The notes under the pieces are model-generated. The model saw nothing but the letters and a program-made list of their open reading frames with translations, did not search any database and was not told the origin of the DNA. Made by a program: the position numbers and the translations under genes. DNA of 8,906 nucleotides from Alphaproteobacteria bacterium (GTDB taxonomy: Bacteria > Pseudomonadota > Alphaproteobacteria > Sphingomonadales > Sphingomonadaceae), in contig JAHJWA010000332.1 of NCBI GenBank assembly GCA_018828205.1, positions 1 through 8,906 of the forward strand, written 5' to 3'. Shown here in pieces: positions 1 through 5,245 of this stretch (positions are counted from its first letter, which is position 1; every line of letters begins with the position of its first letter).

Positions 1-70
1 GCCGCTCCGCCGACCCGCCGCTAGAGGCGGGCAGCGTCGCGGCGCAGCCGAGGAAGCCGATTCTCGCCAT
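1..70 (-). CDS. Possible 5' end of an unknown gene, cut by the left edge
   Basis: An ATG at 70-68 on the minus strand opens a frame that stays open to the window edge, 23 codons, beginning MARIGFLGCAATLPASSGG. About 20 of 22 third positions are G or C, as in the neighbouring genes, which favours coding. The ATG lies 24 bases beyond the stop of the PLP enzyme at 95, an operon-like distance. No convincing Shine-Dalgarno is visible. Two plus-strand frames are also open here (one ends at 24, one at 102-104), so a plus-strand gene ending here is an alternative. The peptide is too short to assign a family. Confidence 0.25.
   Translation of the reverse strand, partial: MARIGFLGCAATLPASSGGSAER
14..31. 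other. Short perfect hairpin near the left edge
   Basis: CCCGCC (14-19) and GGCGGG (26-31) form a perfect 6-bp stem around a 6-base loop. If a plus-strand gene ended at the TAG at 22-24 the hairpin would overlap that stop. There is no T-run on either side, so it is not a convincing terminator. It may simply be base-composition noise. Confidence 0.3.
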
Positions 71-80
71 CAGCTCAGTT

Positions 81-100
81 CGGTTCAAATCGGTTCAAAC
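81..100. repeat. Two tandem 10-bp units overlapping a stop codon
   Basis: CGGTTCAAAT (81-90) is followed directly by CGGTTCAAAC (91-100), identical in 9 of 10 positions. Read on the minus strand, the second unit contains the last Val codon and TGA stop of the PLP enzyme, and the first unit repeats TTTGAACCG just after it. It looks like a small slippage duplication at the gene's 3' end. No function is apparent. Confidence 0.8.
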
Positions 101-1405
101 CTGATCGAGCGCCTGCTCGAAATCGGCGATCAGGTCGTCGGCGTCCTCGATCCCGACCGAGATCCGGACGAGGTTGTCCGAAATACCGAGCTCCGCGCGG
201 CGACCTTCGGCGACCGAGAGATGCGTCATCGAGGCGGGGTGGCTGGCGAGAGTCTCGGTCCCGCCAAGGCTGACCGCGAGCTTGGCGATGGTGAGATTGT
301 CGAGGAAGCGGAAGCATTCCGCCTCGCCGCCCTTGATGAAGACCGAGAAGGTCGAGCCCGCGCCCAGGCAGTGACGGTCGTAGATGTCCTGCTGGCGGGC
401 ATCGTCGATCATGCCGAGATAACCCAGCCGCTCGACCTTGGGGTGCTTGGCCAGATACTCGCAGACCTTAGCGGCGTTCTCGCCCGCGCGCTGCATTCGC
501 AGTTCGACCGTCTCGAGCGAGCGCAGCAGCATCCATGCGGTGTTGGGATCACAGATCCCGCCCATGGTGTTGCGCAGGCTGCGCACCGGATCCATCCACT
601 TGCGCGCACCGGCGATCGAACCCGCAACCAGATCCGAATGGCCGCCGACATACTTCGTCAGCGAATAGACCACGATATCGGCGCCCTGATCGAGCGGCCG
701 CTGCCACAGCGGGCCGAGGAAGGTGTTGTCGATCGCGATCGGGCAATCGGGGCCCAGCGCAGCGTCGCGCGCATCGCGCACCGCCTCGATATCGACCAGC
801 GCATTGGTCGGATTGCCCGGGCTTTCGAGATAGACCATGCAGACCTTGCCGCCGCTTTCGGCGGCCATGGCCTTGGCCTTGTCAAGCACCGCATCGATCT
901 GTTCGCGGGTCGCGCCCGCGGGGAAGTCGACATATTGCACGCCGAACTTGGCCAGCACCTTGGCCACGAAGCCCTCGCTCGCGGCGTAGAGCGGGCCCGA
1001 GTGGACGATGACGTCGTTCTGGCTGGCATAGGCGAGCATCAGAACGGTGATTGCGGTCATCCCGCTGGAGAAGCTCAGCGCATCCTCCGCGCCGTCCCAG
1101 ATGCCGAGACGATCCTCGAGGATTTCCTGGTTGGGGCCGTTGAAGCGCGAATAGACCAGCCCGTCGGCGCCGCCGGGGCGCTTGCCGGTGATGCCCTCGA
1201 AATGGCGCTTGCCCGCAGCCGCGCTCTCGAAGGCGAAGGTGCTGGTGAGGAAGATCGGCGGCTTGAGGCTGCCCTCGGACAGAACCGGGTCATAGCCATG
1301 GCCCATCATCAGGGTGGAAGGCTTCAAGGGCCGACCCTGGATTTTGATGACCTCGGGCTTGGGTGCTTTGCGCGGCGTCGTGGGATCGATGATGCTGTCG
1401 CTCAT
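95..1405 (-). CDS. Cystathionine gamma-synthase family PLP-dependent enzyme
   Basis: A 436-residue fold-type I PLP enzyme of the Cys/Met metabolism family (cystathionine gamma-synthase, cystathionine beta- or gamma-lyase, methionine gamma-lyase, O-succinylhomoserine sulfhydrylase). The Schiff-base lysine is K251 in SLTKYVGGHSD. D226 in DNTF should contact the PLP pyridine nitrogen. YSRFNGPN (Y85, R87) is the phosphate-binding segment donated by the neighbouring subunit, SSGM (113-116) the phosphate loop, Y140 the residue stacking on PLP. SLGGTETLASHPASMTH (379-395) is the substrate-carboxylate region. The active-site cysteine typical of methionine gamma-lyase, two residues after the stacking Tyr, is Ala142 here, which argues against a classical methionine gamma-lyase. 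The N-terminus carries about 30 extra polar residues. A Shine-Dalgarno AGGAAGGA (1421-1414) lies 8 bases before the ATG and fixes the start. Cytoplasmic; the exact reaction in sulfur amino-acid metabolism cannot be decided from sequence alone. Confidence 0.93.
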   Translation of the reverse strand: MSDSIIDPTTPRKAPKPEVIKIQGRPLKPSTLMMGHGYDPVLSEGSLKPPIFLTSTFAFESAAAGKRHFEGITGKRPGGADGLVYSRFNGPNQEILEDRLGIWDGAEDALSFSSGMTAITVLMLAYASQNDVIVHSGPLYAASEGFVAKVLAKFGVQYVDFPAGATREQIDAVLDKAKAMAAESGGKVCMVYLESPGNPTNALVDIEAVRDARDAALGPDCPIAIDNTFLGPLWQRPLDQGADIVVYSLTKYVGGHSDLVAGSIAGARKWMDPVRSLRNTMGGICDPNTAWMLLRSLETVELRMQRAGENAAKVCEYLAKHPKVERLGYLGMIDDARQQDIYDRHCLGAGSTFSVFIKGGEAECFRFLDNLTIAKLAVSLGGTETLASHPASMTHLSVAEGRRAELGISDNLVRISVGIEDADDLIADFEQALDQV

Positions 1406-1551
1406 TGCGGCAGTCCTTCCTGTCGAGTTGCTCCCAGGGAGGCGGGAGCCAGGAGGCGACCGGGGGCTCCCGTTCCTAACCTCCGCAGGAACGCCTCTCC
1501 GCCGACGCCGAATCTGGCGCGGGAACTATGCCCTTGCGGGGTAGAATTCAA
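1406..1551 (-). promoter_or_regulatory. Structured 5' leader of the PLP enzyme with competing stems
   Basis: Read as minus-strand RNA, this region can form a 7-bp hairpin from the arms at 1487-1493 and 1471-1477 (9-base loop), then a perfect 7-bp stem GGGAGCC/GGCTCCC (1471-1465 with 1450-1444, 14-base loop). CTCCC (1448-1444) can instead pair with a second GGGAG just downstream (1435-1431), so the two pairings exclude each other. The first hairpin contains TTCCT, complementary to the AGGAA of the Shine-Dalgarno (1421-1414). A weak promoter candidate is TTGAAT (1551-1546), 17 bases from TAGTTC (1528-1523). Together this would fit a regulated leader such as a riboswitch or attenuator, but it does not match the SAM-II or SAH riboswitch consensus as I remember them. 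High GC content makes chance stems common. Confidence 0.35.
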
Positions 1552-1577
1552 CTGGGGAGCTGTGCAGCGCCGATGCG

Positions 1578-2723
1578 TTAATCGACTTCGCTGCTCGCCG
1601 CCTCGGACGGGGTCTGTCCCGTGGGCAGCAGGATGATCTGGAAATTGCGGCCGTCCTTGCGGAGTTCTTCCATCTTCTGCTCGCGTTCCTGGAGCAGGCG
1701 ACGGATCGAGCTCGACAGCGCAATGCCGACAGAATCGCCGGTTGGCTCGACGTAATTATAACTGGGCTCGCGCTCGCCCTTGGCCAGATCGGCGATGTCC
1801 GAATTGTACTGATTGAGCTCGATCGTGTCGTATTTGCCAAGCAATTCCGCCACTTCGTCGTCGGCATAGACCGCGAGATGTGCATGAAGATCGCGGTTCC
1901 AGTTCGGGAAGTAGAAGGGCGCGATCTCTTCGTAGAGCGCCGATACGCGCAGCGATCCGCCATAGGCTTCCACACCGCGCAGCGAGTTGACGAATTCATC
2001 CGCCGAATCATTGAGTTCCTGCGCGACATTCTGTCCGGTGAAAGCCTCGCGGCGTATCGACGGACCGCCGATGTCGCCGCGGAAGAAGCCGTAGAATACC
2101 CTGGGGTCCGACCAGTTGGGATAGACGATCTTGGTGCGGATATCGCGCAGGCTCATGGACACGCCGCGGATGGTGATGAAGGGGGTGGTGTCGAGCGGGG
2201 TCTTGGCGTCACCGAGCAGGATCTTCCCGGGCGAGGCTACCGGGTAATTGGCGGCGATCTGTTCGACCATGGCGACATTGTGGAGGTTGAGCCAGAAGGC
2301 GAGCTGCTCGTTGCGGGGCAGTTGCGCGATGTCGATCTCGGTCGCGATCCGCTCGAGGTCGGCGCGGTATTCGGTCAGCGGGGTGAAGGCCTCGTCATCG
2401 ACGAGATCGAACAGGACCCGGTTGCCTTCCAGCCGGTAGCGCGAATCATGACCGTAGACCCGCCGGGTACCGATCGTGGGATCGGGCCGGCTGGCACCTT
2501 GGCGCGTCGAGCGTCCCATGCGCAGGACAAAGAAGGACAGCGCCTCGTCCCAAAAGCCGTAGTCGAGCCTGGTCGTGCTGGCCGTCTCGCGCGGGACGAA
2601 CTGGTCGAACCGCTGATCGACGGGTGCAGCCCGAACGGGGGATGCGTCCTGCGCATAGGCAAGTGTCGGGACACCAGCAGCCAACATCGCCGCGAGGCCC
2701 GCGGCCTTGATCATGATACGCAT
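1578..2723 (-). CDS. Secreted DUF547 domain protein
   Basis: A DUF547-family protein of unknown function, 381 residues. The upstream in-frame ATG at 2747 would add 8 residues, but GAAAGGG sits about 6 bases before the ATG at 2723, and starting there gives a clean signal peptide: MRIMIK, a hydrophobic Ala/Leu-rich stretch, then TLAYA before QDAS (cleavage near residue 24). The mature protein should be periplasmic or exported. DUF547-like segments are LAFWLNLHNVAM (around 141-152), GVSMSLRDI (187-195) and WSDPRVFYGFF...GGPSIRREAF (204-228). In the family the last block usually carries cysteines (a CxSxxCP-like motif); both are absent here. The C-terminal quarter has a charged, probably helical stretch (around 337-358) and a hydrophilic tail. 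It lies 172 bases upstream of the PLP enzyme, far enough for separate transcription. The family assignment is good, the function unknown. Confidence 0.85.
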   Translation of the reverse strand: MRIMIKAAGLAAMLAAGVPTLAYAQDASPVRAAPVDQRFDQFVPRETASTTRLDYGFWDEALSFFVLRMGRSTRQGASRPDPTIGTRRVYGHDSRYRLEGNRVLFDLVDDEAFTPLTEYRADLERIATEIDIAQLPRNEQLAFWLNLHNVAMVEQIAANYPVASPGKILLGDAKTPLDTTPFITIRGVSMSLRDIRTKIVYPNWSDPRVFYGFFRGDIGGPSIRREAFTGQNVAQELNDSADEFVNSLRGVEAYGGSLRVSALYEEIAPFYFPNWNRDLHAHLAVYADDEVAELLGKYDTIELNQYNSDIADLAKGEREPSYNYVEPTGDSVGIALSSSIRRLLQEREQKMEELRKDGRNFQIILLPTGQTPSEAASSEVD

Positions 2724-2900
2724 CGTGCACCCTTTCACTGGATTCATGGACCGCGCATTGCCCCCCGGACCGCGATCTTGCGAGTCACGGCGCTCCCCGC
2801 GCCCTTGCTCACAAGGCTACGTCTGGCTTTTAGGCAGCGCAATGTTGCCCGCCGATGAAACCGCGGGGTTGGTCGAAGATCGCAGACTATCGGTCCGAAG

Positions 2901-2926
2901 CGGCCGGAGCATGACGCGTCCGGCCG
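2901..2926 (-). terminator. Hairpin downstream of infC, possible terminator
   Basis: CGGCCGGA (2901-2908) and TCCGGCCG (2919-2926) form a perfect 8-bp GC-rich stem around a 10-base loop, starting 7 bases past the infC stop on the minus strand. It is followed by CTTCGGACC rather than a U-tract, so intrinsic termination would be weak. Its placement suggests the end of a monocistronic infC transcript. Confidence 0.4.
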
Positions 2927-2932
2927 GAAGGG

Positions 2933-3475
2933 TCAGCGCGGTGAGAGCACCATCAGCATCTGGCGGCCTTCGAGGCGCGGGAAGGCTTCGACCTTGCCGA
3001 TTTCCTCGACATCGTCGCGCACCCGGTTGAGCAGATCCATGCCCAACTGCTGATGCGCCATTTCGCGGCCGCGGAAGCGCAGGGTGATCTTCACCTTGTC
3101 GCCGTTCTCGATGAACTTGGTGACGTTGCGCATCTTCACCTCGTAATCATGGGTGTCGATGTTTGGTCGCATCTTCACTTCCTTGATGTCCTGGGTCTTC
3201 TGCGTCTTGCGCGCGAGGTTCGCCTTCTTCTGCGCCTCGTAGCGATGCTTGCCGACATCGAGGAACTTGCACACCGGCGGGTCCGCATTGGGACTCACTT
3301 CGACGAGGTTGAGGCCGATTTCGTTGGCCTGCTCCATCGCTTCGCGGGTGTACATCACGCCAAGGTTCTCGCCTTCGTGATCGATCACGCGGACCTTGGG
3401 AACTTGAATGAACGTGTCGTATCGCGGGCCGCTCTTGATCGGCGGCTGCATGGAACGACGTGGTGGACGGGCTAT
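2933..3475 (-). CDS. infC: Translation initiation factor IF-3, with an ATA start
   Basis: IF-3 binds the 30S subunit, blocks premature 50S joining and checks the start codon and initiator tRNA. Residue numbers are for the 180-residue form. The N-domain runs from FIQVPKVRVID and ENLGVMYTREAMEQA to the signature VCKFLDVGKHRYEAQKK (about 68-84). A Lys-rich linker follows, then the C-domain with KEVKMRPNIDTHDYEVK and KVKITLRFRGREMAHQQLG. The first in-frame ATG (3451-3449) would give 172 residues but has no Shine-Dalgarno. Eight codons upstream an ATA (3475-3473) stands 7 bases after a strong AAGGAGA (3489-3483), with no stop between, adding (M)ARPPRRS before MQPPIK. Rare start codons in infC are known from other bacteria (AUU in E. 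coli) and let IF-3 repress its own translation. rpmI and rplT do not follow; the next gene is 210 bases away. The family call is near certain, the ATA start strongly supported. Confidence 0.95.
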   Translation of the reverse strand: MARPPRRSMQPPIKSGPRYDTFIQVPKVRVIDHEGENLGVMYTREAMEQANEIGLNLVEVSPNADPPVCKFLDVGKHRYEAQKKANLARKTQKTQDIKEVKMRPNIDTHDYEVKMRNVTKFIENGDKVKITLRFRGREMAHQQLGMDLLNRVRDDVEEIGKVEAFPRLEGRQMLMVLSPR

Positions 3476-3508
3476 GGGGCTGTCTCCTTGATGGTGAAAA
3501 TGATCAAG
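3476..3508 (-). promoter_or_regulatory. infC ribosome binding site with a hairpin touching it
   Basis: In the minus-strand mRNA, CTTGAT (3508-3503) and ATCAAG (3492-3487) form a perfect 6-bp stem with a 10-base loop. The last three bases of the 3' arm (AAG) are also the first three of the Shine-Dalgarno AAGGAGA (3489-3483). The ATA start follows 7 bases later. The Shine-Dalgarno is strong and well placed and decides the start. The hairpin could modulate ribosome access, but it is short, AU-containing and only marginally stable. Confidence 0.55.
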
Positions 3509-3531
3509 CCGCGCAAATAAGCATTGTTCCC

Positions 3532-3557
3532 GCGCGAGGGAAGGGGATTCCTCGCGC
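3532..3557. terminator. Hairpin between pdeM and infC
   Basis: GCGCGAGG (3532-3539) and CCTCGCGC (3550-3557) form a perfect 8-bp stem with a 10-base loop, about 30 bases past the pdeM stop and upstream of infC on the minus strand. There is no T-run on the 3' side. It could be a weak terminator separating pdeM from infC, or part of the infC 5' leader. No clear sigma-70-like promoter for infC was found between it and the ATA start. Confidence 0.35.
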
Positions 3558-3587
3558 CGGCTTCAGATTCGTCAGCCTATGTTGCGG

Positions 3588-4292
3588 CTAGGCAGCCCTG
3601 CGCCAGAGCGGAAAGGTCGCCAGCCGGTCGCTGGTATGAACCATGGCGTCGATCCGCTCGGCCGGCTGCAGCGCTTCGAGGATCGCGGGATCGGCGGCGT
3701 TCATGCCCCCGGTGTAGGCGCCGAAAGCGGGCAGGATCATCCGCCCCGATGCGGTTCCGTCGGGGGCTTCGCTGCTGCTCACCACCGCGCAGGGACGGCG
3801 GATCTGACGGCGGCGGACGGTCAATTGCAGCCGTGGGTGGTAATGGCCCGAGAGTTCGGGGCGAGTCTCGCCGGGCATCGCGCGGTGGCGCAGTACCACG
3901 CCGCCGATCTCGAGCTCCTCGGTCAGCGTTCCCCCGCAGCGCGCTTCCATATCGGGATCGTGATTGCCGGTGATCCAGACCCAGTCGACCGCGCTGGTGA
4001 GCGCATCGAGCATGCCGCAGGCATGGGGCTCGAGCCGGGTCGAGCCGTCCGAATCGTGGAAATTGTCCCCCAGCGTGATCACCCGGCGCGCGCCCGTCTC
4101 GCGAATCGCCAGCGCCACGCGCTCGAGCGTCTCGCGGCTGTCGTAGGGAGGAACCATCTGGCCGTGGCGCGCGAAAAAGCTGCCCTTTTCGAGGTGCAGA
4201 TCGGCGACCAGCAAGGCGCGCTCGCGCGGCCAGTAGAGCGCGCGGCCCTTGGTCAGGAGCCATTCCTGGCCGGCGAACGAAAGGGGAACCAT
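3588..4292 (-). CDS. pdeM: PdeM-type metallophosphoesterase (ligase-associated DNA damage response)
   Basis: A 234-residue calcineurin-like phosphoesterase matching the PdeM family, annotated as a ligase-associated DNA damage response endonuclease/phosphodiesterase. Metal-binding motifs appear in order: DLHLEKGS (D31, H33), LGDNFHD (D76), ITGNHD (N110, H111), and LSGHYHPR (H150, H152). The early DLHLEKGS motif and a total length near 230 are typical of this branch. The protein should be cytoplasmic with a two-metal phosphodiester-cleaving centre. In many bacteria pdeM sits next to genes for an Lhr-like helicase, a DNA ligase and an MBL-fold exonuclease; none is in this window. It is divergent from hemF with only 45 bases between start codons. 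No clear Shine-Dalgarno precedes the ATG at 4292-4290. The C-terminal 30 residues lie outside the recognisable catalytic motifs. The family is clear; the exact substrate is not. Confidence 0.88.
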   Translation of the reverse strand: MVPLSFAGQEWLLTKGRALYWPRERALLVADLHLEKGSFFARHGQMVPPYDSRETLERVALAIRETGARRVITLGDNFHDSDGSTRLEPHACGMLDALTSAVDWVWITGNHDPDMEARCGGTLTEELEIGGVVLRHRAMPGETRPELSGHYHPRLQLTVRRRQIRRPCAVVSSSEAPDGTASGRMILPAFGAYTGGMNAADPAILEALQPAERIDAMVHTSDRLATFPLWRRAA

Positions 4293-4337
4293 GCCAGGCT
4301 ATTGCCGCAGCCCCGGGTCGATGGCAAGGCTTTGCGC

Positions 4338-5195
4338 ATGACCGATCACACCGACCAGTCCGAGCGGGCCCGTGGATGGTTCGAGCAATTGCGCGATGCG
4401 ATCTGCGCCGAATTCGAAGCGATCGAGCGCGAGGCGGGCTCGGACGCCGAATTCGACTACGCCTCGTGGGAGCGCGAGGAAGAGGGCAATGACGATCCAG
4501 GCGGCGGCACGCGTGGGTTGATGAAGGGCGAGGTCTTCGAAAAGGTCGGGGTCAATGTCTCGACCGTGCGCGGCAATTTCGCCCCCGAATTCGCCGCGAC
4601 GATCAACGGCGCGACCGCCGAGGACCCCGGCTTCTGCGCCACCGGGATCAGCCTGGTCGCGCATATGGCCAACCCGCATGTGCCCGCGGTGCATATGAAC
4701 ACGCGGTTCCTGGTTACCGGCAAGTCGTGGTTCGGGGGCGGGGCGGATCTCAACCCGCCGATCCCCTATGCGCAGGACACCGAGGATTTCCACGCCCGCT
4801 TCCGCGCCGCCTGCGCCGCGCACAATCCGACCTATTACGAGCGTTTCTCGAAATGGGCGGACGACTATTTCTACATCCCGCACCGCGGGGTCCATCGCGG
4901 GGTGGGTGGAATCTTCTACGACCATCTCGAATGCCCCGACGAGGCGGCTTTCGAACGCAATTTCGGCTTCACGCGCGACGTCGGCGAGGCCTTTCTCGAC
5001 ATCTTCCCCAAGCTGGTCCGGCGGCGGATGGAGAGCGAGTTCACGCCGGCCGACAAGCTGACCCAGCTCGAATGGCGCGGGCGCTACGCCGAGTTCAATC
5101 TGGTCTACGACCGGGGCACGCTGTTCGGGCTCAAGACCGGGGGCAATATCGACGCCATCCTGATGAGCCTGCCGCCCGAGGCGGTTTGGACCTGA
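4338..5195 (+). CDS. hemF: Aerobic (oxygen-dependent) coproporphyrinogen III oxidase
   Basis: HemF catalyses the O2-dependent oxidative decarboxylation of coproporphyrinogen III to protoporphyrinogen IX in heme synthesis, as a soluble cytoplasmic homodimer. The 285-residue length is normal. Family landmarks in order are GGGTRGLMKGEVFEKVGVN (55-73), SLVAHMANPHVPAVHMNTRF (105-124) with the conserved histidines, SWFGGGADLNP (130-140), WADDYFYIPHRGVHRGVGG (173-191) then IFYDHL, and RGRYAEFNLVYDRGTLFGL (247-265) with a closing ILMSLPPEAVW. Some positions differ from the enterobacterial wording (one W in the FGGG motif, HRGVHRG for HRNEQRG), as I would expect in alphaproteobacteria. The frame is open far upstream, antisense to pdeM, but homology starts only after the ATG at 4338. 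An AAGG about 10 bases upstream is a weak ribosome site. It may be co-transcribed with the (p)ppGpp gene 50 bases downstream. Confidence 0.96.
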   Translation: MTDHTDQSERARGWFEQLRDAICAEFEAIEREAGSDAEFDYASWEREEEGNDDPGGGTRGLMKGEVFEKVGVNVSTVRGNFAPEFAATINGATAEDPGFCATGISLVAHMANPHVPAVHMNTRFLVTGKSWFGGGADLNPPIPYAQDTEDFHARFRAACAAHNPTYYERFSKWADDYFYIPHRGVHRGVGGIFYDHLECPDEAAFERNFGFTRDVGEAFLDIFPKLVRRRMESEFTPADKLTQLEWRGRYAEFNLVYDRGTLFGLKTGGNIDAILMSLPPEAVWT

Positions 5196-5196
5196 C

Positions 5197-5221
5197 GGGC
5201 GTATTTGATTGCAAAACGCCC
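5197..5221 (+). terminator. Imperfect hairpin after hemF
   Basis: GGGCGT (5197-5202) and ACGCCC (5216-5221) form a 6-bp stem, extended inward by two T-A pairs after one mismatch. It starts two bases after the hemF stop. The following sequence is CGTTCGCCC, with no T-run, so any termination would be weak; it may instead slow 3' decay of hemF mRNA or separate it from the downstream gene. Confidence 0.3.
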
Positions 5222-5245
5222 CGTTCGCCCACAGGTTGACGGGCT

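Noticed and set aside
221..1636. Long plus-strand open frame antisense to the PLP enzyme (471 codons)
   Set aside because: It is a mirror of a well-supported gene in high-GC DNA; the translation is Arg/His/Asp-rich without recognisable domains and no ribosome site.
3579..4337. Upstream extension of the hemF frame by 253 codons
   Set aside because: It is antisense to pdeM, has no HemF homology, and the family's usual length is reached from the ATG at 4338.
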